This document shows positions 1-8,895 of a stretch of 64,000 nt of DNA, in pieces (the first letter of the stretch is position 1; the number at the start of each line of letters is the position of its first letter). The notes beneath the pieces were generated by a model that saw only the letters and a list, made by a program, of their open reading frames with translations, was not told where the DNA came from and made no database searches. Source of the stretch: Streptomyces lydicus (GTDB taxonomy: Bacteria > Actinomycetota > Actinomycetes > Streptomycetales > Streptomycetaceae); NCBI RefSeq assembly GCF_004125265.1, contig NZ_RDTE01000003.1:1426001-1490000 (forward strand). Reading direction: 5' to 3'. Both the position numbers and the translations under genes were made by a program.

Positions 1-19
1 TGCCTACACCCTATAGGCA
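1..19. promoter_or_regulatory. Inverted repeat upstream of TetR gene, possible operator
   Basis: TGCCTA and TAGGCA form a perfect 6-bp inverted repeat separated by 7 bp, followed by an AT-rich stretch unusual for this DNA. It lies 37 bp before the TetR start codon, where an autoregulatory operator would sit. The window begins at base 1, so the site may be longer or may also serve a divergent gene outside the window. Confidence 0.4.
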
Positions 20-55
20 AATGCATAATTGCTTTAGCTATCTGAAGGGGAGGCC

Positions 56-625
56 ATGGCACGCGCGGGACTGACCACGGAACGCCTGGTCCAGGCGGGG
101 GCGGAGCTGGCGGATGCGGTCGGCTTTGAGCAGGTGACCGTCTCGGCGCTGGCGAGACAGTTCGATGTCAAGGCCGCGAGTCTGTACTCGCACCTCAAGA
201 ACTCCCAGGACCTCAAGACCGGGATCGCGCTGCTCGCGCTGGAGGAGCTTGCCGACCGGGTCGCCGCCGCCCTGGCCGGCCGGGCCGGCAAGGATGCGCT
301 GGCCGCCTTCGCCGACGTCTATCGCGACTACGCCCGGGAGCACCCCGGCCGCTATGCCGCGGCACGTCTCCGGCTCGATCCGGAGACGGCGGCGGCGAGC
401 GCGGGGCCCAGGCACGCGCAGATGACGCGGGCGATCCTGCGCGGCTACGACCTGACGGAGCCGGACCAGACGCACGCCGTCCGGCTGCTGGGCAGCGTCT
501 TCCACGGCTACATCAGCCTGGAGACGGCCGGCGGCTTCAGTCACAGCGCTCCCGACTCGCAGGAGACCTGGTCGTGGATCCTGGACCGCCTCGACGCCCT
601 CCTGCGGAACTGGCCCGGGCCCTGA
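56..625 (+). CDS. TetR/AcrR family transcriptional regulator
   Basis: A 189-residue DNA-binding regulator. Residues 8-55 form the TetR helix-turn-helix, with the typical VTVSALARQFDVKAASLYSH core. The C-terminal half ends in an FHGYISLETAGGF motif typical of the WHG/TetR_C_33 ligand-binding domain. The ATG is preceded by AAGGGGAGG at good spacing. An inverted repeat 37 bp upstream could be its own operator. The adjacent SGNH esterase on the same strand, 188 bp away, may or may not be a target. The ligand cannot be told from sequence. Confidence 0.9.
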   Translation: MARAGLTTERLVQAGAELADAVGFEQVTVSALARQFDVKAASLYSHLKNSQDLKTGIALLALEELADRVAAALAGRAGKDALAAFADVYRDYAREHPGRYAAARLRLDPETAAASAGPRHAQMTRAILRGYDLTEPDQTHAVRLLGSVFHGYISLETAGGFSHSAPDSQETWSWILDRLDALLRNWPGP

Positions 626-700
626 GGCCCGCTGTCACCGCATCACCAACGCATCACCGCTGCATCACCGCGCAAGCCCGTCAGCCGAGTGAGCCGTCAG

Positions 701-734
701 CCGGTTCAGCCCGTAAGCCGGTTCAGCCCGTAAG
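701..734. repeat. Two 17-bp tandem units in the spacer before the SGNH gene
   Basis: The unit CCGGTTCAGCCCGTAAG occurs twice in perfect tandem (701-717, 718-734) inside a longer stretch (about 640-765) built of short degenerate CAGCCCGT and GCATCACC repeats. The 188-bp spacer between the TetR and SGNH genes holds little else visible; no promoter was recognised. Confidence 0.7.
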
Positions 735-813
735 CCGCGCAAGCCCGTCAGCCCGTCAGCGCATCTGCACGCATGCAGGCATGCTGCGGCATCTCGATCA
801 CCAGGTTGGGACG

Positions 814-2103
814 ATGAACACCGAACACCACTGGATCACCACGCCTCTCACCGCGGACCTCCTGCGCGGAGCCCTCGACCTGGAACGCACCGCACACGGG
901 GTGCTGCCGCACCGGCTGCCCGCCCGGGCCCGCGCGCAGTACATGGACGGGCAGCTCGCCATGGCGGAATCCCAACCCTCCGGCGTACGGCTGGTCTTCC
1001 GGACCCGGGCCACCGCCATCGAGCTGGACACGCTGCCCACCAAGCGGGTCTACGTGGGTGCCCCGCCCCGCCCGGACGGCGTGTACGACCTGCTGGTCGA
1101 CGGCCGTCCGGCCGGCCGGTCAAGCGTGAGCGGCGGCAACACCCTGACCATCGACATGGCCGCCGGAACCGCCGAGCAGCAGCCAGGACCGGCCGGCACC
1201 CTCCGCTTCTCCGGCCTGCCCGAGGGCGTCAAGGACATAGAGATCTGGCTGCCGCACAACGAGACCACCGAACTCCTCGCCCTGCGCACCGACGCCCCCG
1301 TCGAGCCCGCGCCGGACCGGGGCCGCAAAGTGTGGCTGCACCACGGCAGTTCGATCAGCCACGGCTCCGACGCCGCCAGTCCCACCACCACCTGGCCCGC
1401 GCTCGCCGCCACCCGCGCCGGTGTGGAACTGATCAACCTGGGCATGGGCGGCAGCGCCCTGCTCGACCCGTTCACCGCCCGCGCCCTGCGGGACACCCCC
1501 GCCGATCTCATCAGCCTCAAGATCGGGATCAATGTGGTGAACGCCGATCTGATGCGCCTGCGGGCCTTCGTCCCTGCCGTCCACGGCTTCCTGGACACCA
1601 TCCGCGAAGGCCACCCCGCCACCCCGCTGCTGGTCGTCTCGCCCCTCCTGTGCCCCATCCACGAGGACACCCCCGGCCCCAGCGCCCCTGACGTCAGCGC
1701 TCTGCGCAGCGGGCAACTGCGGTTTTGTGCCACCGGCGACCCCGCGGAGCGCGCCCACGGCAAACTGACCCTGGGCGTCATCCGGGACGAGCTGGCCCGG
1801 ATCGTGCGACAGCGGGCGGCCGAGGACCCGAATCTGTACTACCTCGACGGCCGTGACCTCTACGGCGAGGCCGACGCCGTCGAACTGCCGCTGCCCGACC
1901 GGCTCCACCCGGACGCCGCCACTCACCGCCGTATCGGTGAACGCTTCACCCAGTTGGTCTTCCGGGCCGACGGGCCTTTCACGGAACGTCCTTTCACGGA
2001 CCGCCCGTTCACGGACCACAGCTTGACGGACAGCGACTTGACGGACGGCAACCTCACGGACGGCAGCCTGACAGACCACGGCCCCGAGGACCGCAGCGCG
2101 TGA
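814..2103 (+). CDS. SGNH/GDSL-family hydrolase (carbohydrate esterase-like)
   Basis: A 429-residue protein. An N-terminal beta-rich region is followed by an SGNH hydrolase domain from about residue 180. Visible blocks are the nucleophile Ser in HHGSSISHG, Gly in NLGMGGS, Asn in KIGINVV, and the Asp/His pair in DRLHPD. Such proteins de-esterify acylated sugars or small esters. There is no evident signal peptide, so it is probably cytoplasmic. I chose the ATG beginning MNTEHHW; another in-frame ATG at 781 is possible and neither has a strong ribosome binding site. The last 40 residues are a pentapeptide-repeat tail of the form FTDRP/LTDGN. Confidence 0.8.
   Translation: MNTEHHWITTPLTADLLRGALDLERTAHGVLPHRLPARARAQYMDGQLAMAESQPSGVRLVFRTRATAIELDTLPTKRVYVGAPPRPDGVYDLLVDGRPAGRSSVSGGNTLTIDMAAGTAEQQPGPAGTLRFSGLPEGVKDIEIWLPHNETTELLALRTDAPVEPAPDRGRKVWLHHGSSISHGSDAASPTTTWPALAATRAGVELINLGMGGSALLDPFTARALRDTPADLISLKIGINVVNADLMRLRAFVPAVHGFLDTIREGHPATPLLVVSPLLCPIHEDTPGPSAPDVSALRSGQLRFCATGDPAERAHGKLTLGVIRDELARIVRQRAAEDPNLYYLDGRDLYGEADAVELPLPDRLHPDAATHRRIGERFTQLVFRADGPFTERPFTDRPFTDHSLTDSDLTDGNLTDGSLTDHGPEDRSA
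1978..2082 (+). repeat. Seven 15-bp in-frame tandem repeats (SGNH tail)
   Basis: Seven degenerate 15-bp units starting TTCACGGA or TTGACGGA encode a tail of [F/L]T-D/E-x-x pentapeptides. The unit length preserves the reading frame, so expansion or contraction would only change tail length. Confidence 0.8.
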
Positions 2104-2150
2104 CACCGGGGCCCGCTCGCTCCCCCATGGGCGGCGAGCGGGCCCCGGTG
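2104..2150. terminator. Bidirectional hairpin terminator between SGNH gene and ogt
   Basis: Two perfect 17-bp arms (2104-2120 and 2134-2150, CACCGGGGCCCGCTCGC and its complement) enclose a 13-nt loop. The hairpin starts at the SGNH stop codon and ends just before the convergent ogt stop, so it can serve both genes. There is no T-tract, as is usual in Streptomyces. Confidence 0.85.
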
Positions 2151-2155
2151 CTCCG

Positions 2156-2701
2156 TCATCCACACGCCTCCGCCGGGAACAGCCCGTCCGCTGTCCGCTC
2201 GAAGTCGAGCAGGCGGCGCTTGCGGTCGAGCCCGCCCCCGTAGCCGGTGAGACTGCCGTTGGCGCCGACGACGCGATGGCAGGGGACGATGATGCCGACC
2301 GGGTTGCGCCCGTTGGCCAGGCCGACCGCGCGGGCCGCCGTCGGGACGCCGAGCCGTTCGGCGAGCTGCCCGTACGACAGGGTCTCGCCGTACGGGATGG
2401 TGCCCAGCGCCGCCCAGACCCGGCGCTGGAAGGGCGTGCCGCGCAGTGCGAGCGGCAGGTCGAAAGTGGTCAACTCGCCGCGGAAATAGGCCCGGAGCTG
2501 GGCGATGGCCGCGGCGAACGGCGGGTCTCCGGGGTCCGCCGGGGCGCCGAAGGTCCCCTGGGGCGGGCGGTGGCGCTGGTCGGTCATGTACAGGCCGGTG
2601 AGGGCCGGGCCGGCGGCGACCAGGGTGAGCGGCCCCACCGGGGTGCCGTCCAGGACGGTGTGGGTACGGGGCGCGTCGGGTGCGGGTGGGTGAACCGTCA
2701 T
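2156..2701 (-). CDS. ogt: Methylated-DNA--[protein]-cysteine S-methyltransferase
   Basis: A 181-residue suicide enzyme that removes methyl groups from O6-methylguanine in DNA. The acceptor is Cys141 in the family motif PCHRV (140-144), preceded by the helix-turn-helix region and the [11 protein letters not shown] arginine-finger loop. Length is normal for Ogt. It lies 10 bp downstream of the ada-alkA fusion on the same strand, so the two form an alkylation-repair operon, and the strong hairpin after it ends the unit. Confidence 0.95.
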   Translation of the reverse strand: MTVHPPAPDAPRTHTVLDGTPVGPLTLVAAGPALTGLYMTDQRHRPPQGTFGAPADPGDPPFAAAIAQLRAYFRGELTTFDLPLALRGTPFQRRVWAALGTIPYGETLSYGQLAERLGVPTAARAVGLANGRNPVGIIVPCHRVVGANGSLTGYGGGLDRKRRLLDFERTADGLFPAEACG

Positions 2702-2711
2702 GGCTGCGGCC

Positions 2712-4184
2712 TCAGTTCGTCGGGAGGTGGTTGATGGGGTGGTCGTCCGTCGCCCAGAGGTACTGGACGGCGTAGGCGCGCCAGGGGCGCCAGCGCGCGG
2801 AGTGCCGGGTGAGAGCGGCCGGGGTGTGCGGCAGGCCGAGCCCGGCGGCCGCACGGCGCAGTCCGAGGTCGGTCGGCGTGAAGGCGTCCGGGTCGCCGAG
2901 TGCGCGCATGGCGATGCATTCGACGGTCCAGGGGCCGATGCCCGGCAGCGCCGCGAGCCGTTCGCGGGCCTCGTCGCGGTCGCTGCCGACGCCCAGTTGC
3001 AGCGCGCCGGAGCAGAGGGCGGCGATCACGCCGGTGAGGGTGGCGCGGCGGGTGCGGGGCATCGCCAGCGCGTCCGGGTCCAGCTCGGCGAGCGCGGCGG
3101 AGGTTGGGAAGAGGTGGCTGAGGCCGCCGTCCGGGTCGTCGACGGGTTCGCCGTGCGCACGGACGAGGCGTGCGGCGTGAGTGCGGGCCGCCGCGGTGGA
3201 CACCTGCTGGCCGAGGACGGCGCGGACCGCGAATTCCTCGGCGTCGGCCGTCCGCGGGACCCGTCGTCCCGGTGCCTTGTCGACGAGCGGCGCCAGCAGC
3301 GGGTCCTCGCGGAGCAGCCCGTCGACAGCCTCCGGGTCCGCGTCGAGGTCGAGCATCCGGCGGCAGCGGGCGATGGCGCCCGCCAGATCGCGCAGGTCGG
3401 TGAGGGAGAGGCGGCAGTCGATGTGGTCGGGGCGGGGTGCGAGGGCGACGATGCCGTGCCCGTAGGGGAGGTTCAGGGTCCGGCGGTAGGCGCCGTCCCG
3501 CCACTCCTCGACGCCGGGGACCGCGGTGGCGGCGAGGTGCCCGAAGAGGTTGTCGGGGTTCAGCGGCTGCCGGAAGGGCAGCCGCAGCGCGAGCGCGCCG
3601 GGCAGCGCCGCACGGGGCCCCGGCCTGGCGCGCTGCCGCAGCTCCGTCGGGGACAGCGCGAAGACCTCCCGTACCGTCTCGTTGAAGGTGCGGATGCTGG
3701 CGAAACCGGCGGCGAAGGCGATATCGGCCATCGGCAGTGCCGTGGTCTCCACCAGGAGACGGGCGGTCTGTGCACGCTGGGCGCGGGCCAGGGCGAGCGG
3801 CCCGGCGCCCAGCTCCGCCAGCAGCTGGCGCTCCGTCTGCCGGGTGCTGTAGCCGAGCCGGGCCGCGAGCCCGGGGACGCCCTCGCGGTCGACGATGCCA
3901 TCGGCGATCAGCCGCATGGCGCGGGCGACGAGGTCGGCGCGCGCGTTCCACTCGGGAGAGCCCGGGCTGGCGTCGGGCCGGCACCGCTTACAGGCCCGGA
4001 ACCCGGCCTGCTGGGCGGCGGCCGCGCTCGGGTAGAACCGCATGTTCTCCGGCTTGGGCGGCACCACGGGGCAGCTGGGGCGGCAGTAGATACGGGTCGT
4101 GAGCACGGCGGTGTAGAACCAGCCGTCGAAGCGGGCATCCTTGGACTGCACGGCGCGCAGACAGCGCTCGGTGTCGGTGTGCAT
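2712..4184 (-). CDS. Ada-type sensor/AraC activator fused to AlkA 3-methyladenine DNA glycosylase
   Basis: A 490-residue fusion. Residues 1-70 are the Ada zinc domain with Cys34, Cys38, Cys65 and Cys68; the first is the expected methyl-phosphotriester acceptor. Residues about 80-185 are an AraC helix-turn-helix. Residues 190-490 are an AlkA glycosylase with a helix-hairpin-helix ([10 protein letters not shown]) and catalytic Asp near 439 in FTPTDLGL. It senses methylated phosphates, probably activates its own operon with ogt, and excises alkylated bases. This Ada-AlkA arrangement is known in actinobacteria, where the O6-methyltransferase is supplied separately, here by ogt. Confidence 0.95.
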   Translation of the reverse strand: MHTDTERCLRAVQSKDARFDGWFYTAVLTTRIYCRPSCPVVPPKPENMRFYPSAAAAQQAGFRACKRCRPDASPGSPEWNARADLVARAMRLIADGIVDREGVPGLAARLGYSTRQTERQLLAELGAGPLALARAQRAQTARLLVETTALPMADIAFAAGFASIRTFNETVREVFALSPTELRQRARPGPRAALPGALALRLPFRQPLNPDNLFGHLAATAVPGVEEWRDGAYRRTLNLPYGHGIVALAPRPDHIDCRLSLTDLRDLAGAIARCRRMLDLDADPEAVDGLLREDPLLAPLVDKAPGRRVPRTADAEEFAVRAVLGQQVSTAAARTHAARLVRAHGEPVDDPDGGLSHLFPTSAALAELDPDALAMPRTRRATLTGVIAALCSGALQLGVGSDRDEARERLAALPGIGPWTVECIAMRALGDPDAFTPTDLGLRRAAAGLGLPHTPAALTRHSARWRPWRAYAVQYLWATDDHPINHLPTN

Positions 4185-4199
4185 GTCTTCAGGATTGCT

Positions 4200-4219
4200 C
4201 AGCCGACGCCATCCGGCTG
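4200..4219. promoter_or_regulatory. Inverted repeat upstream of ada-alkA
   Basis: CAGCCG and CGGCTG form a perfect 6-bp inverted repeat with an 8-bp spacer, ending 16 bp before the ada-alkA start codon. It could be an operator for this autoregulated gene. Ada sites are poorly defined in Streptomyces, so this rests on symmetry and position alone. Confidence 0.3.
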
Positions 4220-4314
4220 GCGAGAATCCGACATCAAGGTGGGGCTACCAGGGACGGCGCAGGTCACCGGGCCACCGCCCCGTAGGCCACCCGGCCCGAC
4301 CACCCCCTCAGCAG

Positions 4315-5274
4315 TCACTTCCCGGCGAACCGGTCGAGCGCGCCGATCACCGCCTCGCGCATCGCCTCGCTCCCCTTGTGCCCCGCGTCGGGGATGACGG
4401 TCAGCCTCGCGGCGGGCCAGGCGCGGGCCAGCTCCCAGGCGGTGTGCGGCGGTCCGCCCATGTCCTGGCGGCCATGGATGAGCACCCCCGGGATGTCCGC
4501 CAGCCGCCCGGCGTCCCGCAGCAGGGCGCCCTCCTCCAGCCAGGCACCGTGCGAGAAGTAGTGCGAGCAGATCCGGACCAGGGCCACCCGGGCGTCCGAG
4601 GGACGGCCGCTGTAGGGGCGGGGAGAGCCGTACGACTCCAGGGAGAGCACCGCGTCCTCCCAGGCGCACCAGTCGGCGGTGGCCCGCTCGCGCACCGCGG
4701 GGTCGGGGTCCGCCGTCAGGCGTGCGTACGCCCCGACGATGTCGCCGTCCGGCCCCACGCCCCGAGCACCGGCGAGGAAGCGTTCCCCCGCCTCCGGGAA
4801 GAACCTGCCGACGCCCCGGTAGAGCCAGTCGATCTCCGAGCGCCGGGTCGTGGTGACGCTGGGAATGACGATCTCCGACACCCGCTCCGGGTGCCGCTGT
4901 GCGTACGCCAGGATCAGTGTCGAGCCCCACGATCCGCCGAACAGCAGCCAGCGGTCGATGCCCAGGTGCTCCCGCAACTTCTCCATGTCGGCGAGCAGAT
5001 GGCCGGTGGTGTTGTGCCGCATGTCGGTGGCAGGGTCACTGGCGTGCGGGGTGCTGCGTCCACAGCCGCGCTGGTCGAAGAGGACGATGCGATAGCGGTC
5101 CGGGTCGAAGGACCGCCGCGCGCCCGTGCTGCACCCCGAACCCGGCCCGCCGTGGACGACCAGCGCGGGCTTCCCTTCGGGGTTGCCGCAGACCTCCCAG
5201 TACACGCGGTTGCCGTCGCCGACATCGAGCAGCCCCGTGGCGTACGGCTCGATGGCCGGGTAGAGCTCCGTCAT
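4315..5274 (-). CDS. pip: Proline iminopeptidase (alpha/beta hydrolase, peptidase S33)
   Basis: A 319-residue alpha/beta-hydrolase that releases N-terminal proline from peptides. The oxyanion motif HGGPGSG is at 41-47, the nucleophile elbow GGSWGS has Ser115, and the final His is in PDAGHKG. FDQRGCGRS and the GSPRPYSG cap match bacterial prolyl aminopeptidases, and the length is typical. No signal peptide is seen, so it is cytoplasmic. The start has a GGAGG-type site upstream. It follows ada-alkA by 130 bp on the same strand but is probably an independent gene. Confidence 0.92.
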   Translation of the reverse strand: MTELYPAIEPYATGLLDVGDGNRVYWEVCGNPEGKPALVVHGGPGSGCSTGARRSFDPDRYRIVLFDQRGCGRSTPHASDPATDMRHNTTGHLLADMEKLREHLGIDRWLLFGGSWGSTLILAYAQRHPERVSEIVIPSVTTTRRSEIDWLYRGVGRFFPEAGERFLAGARGVGPDGDIVGAYARLTADPDPAVRERATADWCAWEDAVLSLESYGSPRPYSGRPSDARVALVRICSHYFSHGAWLEEGALLRDAGRLADIPGVLIHGRQDMGGPPHTAWELARAWPAARLTVIPDAGHKGSEAMREAVIGALDRFAGK

Positions 5275-5412
5275 CTTCGGTTCCCCTCCTCATGTTTCAC
5301 CTGACGGGCATGGTGCCTTGCTTTCCCGGGCCACGGACATGCTGCCTGCTTTCCCGGGCCCGGCGTGCTGCGCTCTGCCGTAGGGGCCTCTGCGGGGCGG
5401 GGGTGGCCGCCG

Positions 5413-6726
5413 TCAGCCGGCAGCGCGCCCCCGTGCCGCCCGTCCCATCCGCGCGGCCAGCCGGCGTACCCGGCGCCATTTCATCGTCGGTGCGCTGTGC
5501 GGCACGCCGGGGCGGTGGCGGGGCACCCGTACGCGCAGGGCACCGGGGGCGATCCTGCAGTGGACCGGTGTGGGCAGGGTCAGGGCCTCGCCGTCGACGC
5601 CCGCCTGGACGGCGGACGCGTCGGCGTCGATGACCACTTCCGTGGTGGTGAGCGAGGTCAGCCCCGGGCTACGGCGGCCGCGTAGCATCCAGGCGGCCTG
5701 CGCCGCGTTGTCGACGTGCACGCCCAGCACGCCGAGGAGGCCGGAGTCCAGCCGCTCCCGGCGTCCCAGGCCCGCGGGATCGCCCATGCGGTACGGGTTG
5801 TTGCTCACCAGTACGGCCTGCGGCCCGTCGAGCGCCGTGGTGCCGGCCCGGACGGCCAGCCGCGGGCCGCTGTGCCGGGTCAGCAGGTCCGGCAGCAGGT
5901 CGAGGATCGTACGGGCCTTGTCGTCGCGGTACGCCGGGCTCTGCACCACCGCGGCGTACGCCCCGAACGAGGCGTTGTTGACGAAGACGCGGTCGCCGAC
6001 GTAGCCGAGGTCCACCCGCAGCTCGACGCCGTCGGTCAGGGCCTCCAGGCAGGCCGAGGGGTCCTCGCGGTCGAGGCCGAGGTCCAGGGCGAAGTGGTTG
6101 CGGGTCCCCGCGGAGATCACCAGGAACGGGATACCGCGCTCCGCCGCCACGCCCGCGACCAGCGCCTGGGTGCCGTCACCGCCGGCCACGCCGAGCAGGT
6201 CCGCGCCCTCGTCGACGGCGCGGCGGGCCAGGGCGGCCACGTCCTGCGGGTGCGCGGGGTCCAGCACCAGGACCTCGGCGCCCAGCTCCTCGGCCTTCCG
6301 CACCAGCTGGAACTTCCCGACCTTCCCGCCACCCGAGCGCGGATTCATGATCAGGAAGGGACGGGCGGGGCGGTCGGCCGGCGACTCCCGCGGGGCGGCC
6401 TGGCCGGTCTCCCCCACCAGCGCGGCCCGGCCCGCGGAAACGGCCAGCGCCCACAGCCCGAGCGAGACCAGCACCACCCAGAGCAGCCCGGCGGCGACAT
6501 AGAGCACGAGGACGGCGAGCGGCGCCGCCACGACCAGGACGAGAGCGAGCGCCCGCACCAGGCCCCGGTGCGCCAGCACCCACCACACACCGGCCGCGGT
6601 GACGGCCAGACCCGCCGCGCCCGCGCCCACCAGCACGACGCTCCGCAGCCCGGCGAACAGCAGCAGGACCAGCACCGCCACCGTCCCCGCCGCCAGTGAC
6701 AGGCGGGCGAGCCAGCGTCCGTCCAT
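5413..6726 (-). CDS. Diacylglycerol/sphingosine kinase-family protein with N-terminal membrane domain
   Basis: A 437-residue protein. Residues 11-100 contain about four hydrophobic helices. From about 122 a lipid-kinase catalytic domain follows, with NPRSGGGK (128-135) and the nucleotide-binding GGDGT (182-186), then SAGTRNHFA and the C-terminal substrate domain. Such proteins phosphorylate diacylglycerol or related lipids at the membrane. The ATG at 6726 has AGGGAGGTG upstream; an in-frame ATG 17 codons earlier lacks one. A 16-bp minisatellite begins 39 bp upstream of the start, between this gene and the macrodomain gene. Confidence 0.88.
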   Translation of the reverse strand: MDGRWLARLSLAAGTVAVLVLLLFAGLRSVVLVGAGAAGLAVTAAGVWWVLAHRGLVRALALVLVVAAPLAVLVLYVAAGLLWVVLVSLGLWALAVSAGRAALVGETGQAAPRESPADRPARPFLIMNPRSGGGKVGKFQLVRKAEELGAEVLVLDPAHPQDVAALARRAVDEGADLLGVAGGDGTQALVAGVAAERGIPFLVISAGTRNHFALDLGLDREDPSACLEALTDGVELRVDLGYVGDRVFVNNASFGAYAAVVQSPAYRDDKARTILDLLPDLLTRHSGPRLAVRAGTTALDGPQAVLVSNNPYRMGDPAGLGRRERLDSGLLGVLGVHVDNAAQAAWMLRGRRSPGLTSLTTTEVVIDADASAVQAGVDGEALTLPTPVHCRIAPGALRVRVPRHRPGVPHSAPTMKWRRVRRLAARMGRAARGRAAG

Positions 6727-6764
6727 GGCCTCGCACCTCCCTTTGCACCTGTGCCGCCGGTCGG

Positions 6765-6876
6765 CCCGTACGGCCATCGGCCCGTACGGTCGTCGGCCCG
6801 TACGGTCGTCGGCCCGTACGGTCGTCGGCCCGTACGGTCGTCGGCCCGTACGGTCGTCGGCCCGTACGTTCCGTGG
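6765..6876. repeat. 16-bp minisatellite, seven units
   Basis: Seven head-to-tail 16-bp units of CCCGTACGGTCGTCGG. Units 2-6 (6781-6860) are identical, the first has three changes and the last is diverged. Each unit contains the palindrome CGTACG. The array fills the gap from the macrodomain stop codon almost to the lipid-kinase ribosome binding site and is not a coding-frame multiple. Confidence 0.95.
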
Positions 6877-7389
6877 TCAGTCGCCCTGCGCGGCGAACGC
6901 CGCATACGCGCGGTCGTCGAAGAGGACGAAGCGCACCTCTTCGACGGCGGTGTCCGCGTCACGCACCGTCTCGACGGCGATACGGGCGGCGTCGTCCACG
7001 GGCCAGCGGTAGACGCCGGTGGAGATGGCCGGAAGGGCGACGGTCCGTGCGCCCAGTTCGTCGGCCACCCGCAGCGCCTCGCGATAGCAGGAGGCGAGCA
7101 GATCGCTGCGGTCCTCGCTGTCGGAGTGGACGGGGCCGACGGTGTGAATCACCCAGCGGGCGGGCAGCCGGCCGGCGGTGGTGGCGACGGCCTGACCGGT
7201 GGGCAGGCCACGGCCGTAGCGGGAGTCACGCAGCGCGCGGCACTCGGCCAGGATCTCCGGGCCGCCGCGCCGGTGGATCGCGCCGTCCACTCCCCCGCCG
7301 CCGAGCAGCGAGGAGTTGGCGGCGTTGACCACGGCGTCCACGGCCTGCTCGGTGATGTCGCCCTGGACGAAGGTGAAGGAAGTGCTCAT
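6877..7389 (-). CDS. Macrodomain protein, O-acetyl-ADP-ribose deacetylase type
   Basis: A 170-residue single macrodomain. The ADP-ribose-binding signature GDITEQAVDAVVNAANSS is followed by LGGGGVDGAIHRRGG and the phosphate loop PAISTGVYRWP, as in MacroD/YmdB enzymes that deacetylate O-acetyl-ADP-ribose or remove ADP-ribose from proteins. Length is typical. Its substrate is produced by sirtuins, and a sirtuin gene lies about 4.7 kb away (12128-12892), but the two are not in one operon. Confidence 0.93.
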   Translation of the reverse strand: MSTSFTFVQGDITEQAVDAVVNAANSSLLGGGGVDGAIHRRGGPEILAECRALRDSRYGRGLPTGQAVATTAGRLPARWVIHTVGPVHSDSEDRSDLLASCYREALRVADELGARTVALPAISTGVYRWPVDDAARIAVETVRDADTAVEEVRFVLFDDRAYAAFAAQGD

Positions 7390-7433
7390 GGTGTCCGAGC
7401 CTAGGGAGGGTCGGACCGTGCGGCCACCTGGAT

Positions 7434-8846
7434 TCAGCGGCGGTGTGCGCGCAGGCGGCGCCAGACCGCCTTGGCGGCGTAGTGGCCGGACATGCCGTGG
7501 ACGCCGGGGCCGGGCGGGGTGGCCTGGGAGCAGAGGAAGACGGCGGGGTGGGCGGTTTCATAGGGGACGCGGGCGAGCTTGGGGCGGATCAGCAGCCGCA
7601 GGCCGGCCGCCGAGCCGGTGGCGGTGTCGCCGCCGACGTAATTGGCGTTGCGGGCGGCGAGTTGGGGCGGGCCGGCGACCGCACGGGCCAGGACGAGGTC
7701 GCGGAAGCCGGGGGCGAAGCGCTCGATCTGCCGCTCGACGACGTCGGTGGCGTCGCCTTCCCAGCCGTGGGGGACATGGCCGTACGCCCAGAAGGTGTGC
7801 TTGCCCTCGGGGGCGCGGGTGGCGTCGATCAGACTGGGCTGAGCGGTGATCAGGAAGGGGACGGAGGGCGGCCGGCCCTCGGTGGCGGCGTTCAGCGCGG
7901 CGGAGATCTCGCCGCTGGTGGGGCCGATGTGGACGGTGCCGGCGCGGCGAGCCTCCGCGGCCGTCCACGGCACCGGGCCCGAGAGGGCGTAATCGACCTT
8001 GAAGACGCTGGGGCCGTACTTCACATCGCGGTAGGCGTTGCCCAGGCCCGCGATCCGGGCGAGCGCGGTCGGCGAGGTGTCGAAGACATAGGCGCGGGCC
8101 GGCGGCAGGTCGTCCAGGCGCTTGACCTCGAAGTCGGTGTGCACCACGCCGCCGTGGGCACGCAGCAGGCCGGCGAGCGCGTCGGAGATGGCCTGGGAGC
8201 CGCCGCGCGCCACCGGCCAGCCCTTGGCGTGCGCGGCGAGCGCGAACATCAGGGCCATACCGGAGGTCCCGAAGCCGCCTAGCGGGGCGTTGGCGTGCGC
8301 CGCGAGCCCGGCCATCAGTGCGCGGGCCTTCTCGTCCTGGAAGCGGCGGCTCAGGAGGGTGACGGGCTGCGCGGCGACCAGGCCGAAGCGGGCGTAGGTC
8401 AGCGGATCCTGTGGCAGCCCCAGCCACTGGGTTCGCAGGAAGTCATGGGCCATCGACTCCCACTTGCCGGTGAAGGGTTCGACGAGCCTGCGGTAGGTGC
8501 CGGCGTCGCGCGGTCCGAAGGACATGGCGGTCTCGCCGACGGTGTGGCCGAGCACGGCGGCCGTGCCGTCCGGGAAGGGGTGCGCCATGGGGAGGTCGGC
8601 ATGCAGCCATTCGAGGCCGTGGCGGTCCAGCGGCATGGTGCCAAAGGCGGGCGAACCGGCGCCGGTGGGGTGCACCGCCGAGCAGGGGTCGTGGCGGAAG
8701 CCGGGGAGGGTCAGCTCCTCGGTGCGGGCGCCGCCGCCGATGGTGTCGCAGGCCTCGAAGACCTCCACGGACATACCGCGGCGGGCGAGTTCGACCGCCG
8801 CCGTCAGGCCGTTGGGCCCCGCCCCGATCACCACGGCATCGAGCAT
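7434..8846 (-). CDS. FAD-dependent oxidoreductase, phytoene desaturase-like
   Basis: A 470-residue flavoprotein. The Rossmann dinucleotide-binding motif [16 protein letters not shown] begins at about residue 5, followed by [14 protein letters not shown], and the C-terminal FAD motif [13 protein letters not shown]. This matches the CrtI/retinol-saturase-like amine-oxidase superfamily. No other carotenoid genes are nearby, so the substrate is unknown. I chose the ATG at 8846 because the FAD motif starts right after it. It runs 49 bp downstream of the inositol-phosphatase-family gene on the same strand. Confidence 0.85.
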   Translation of the reverse strand: MLDAVVIGAGPNGLTAAVELARRGMSVEVFEACDTIGGGARTEELTLPGFRHDPCSAVHPTGAGSPAFGTMPLDRHGLEWLHADLPMAHPFPDGTAAVLGHTVGETAMSFGPRDAGTYRRLVEPFTGKWESMAHDFLRTQWLGLPQDPLTYARFGLVAAQPVTLLSRRFQDEKARALMAGLAAHANAPLGGFGTSGMALMFALAAHAKGWPVARGGSQAISDALAGLLRAHGGVVHTDFEVKRLDDLPPARAYVFDTSPTALARIAGLGNAYRDVKYGPSVFKVDYALSGPVPWTAAEARRAGTVHIGPTSGEISAALNAATEGRPPSVPFLITAQPSLIDATRAPEGKHTFWAYGHVPHGWEGDATDVVERQIERFAPGFRDLVLARAVAGPPQLAARNANYVGGDTATGSAAGLRLLIRPKLARVPYETAHPAVFLCSQATPPGPGVHGMSGHYAAKAVWRRLRAHRR

Positions 8847-8895
8847 CCTCGGCACCTGCGCCACTCCCCTCAAGTCCGACCCTCGTCGGTGAGGG

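Noticed and set aside
2700..4397. Long open frame antisense to the ada-alkA gene
   Set aside because: It is a shadow of codon bias: low-complexity Gly/Ala/Arg protein, no ribosome binding site, and the opposite strand encodes a complete multidomain repair protein. Similar antisense frames at 9031-11121, 13592-15220, 45526-47994, 52893-54416, 55060-56571, 57148-58614 and 61078-63096 were rejected for the same reason.
6765..6876. Possible CRISPR array
   Set aside because: Units are contiguous 16-bp repeats without unique spacers and no cas genes are present.
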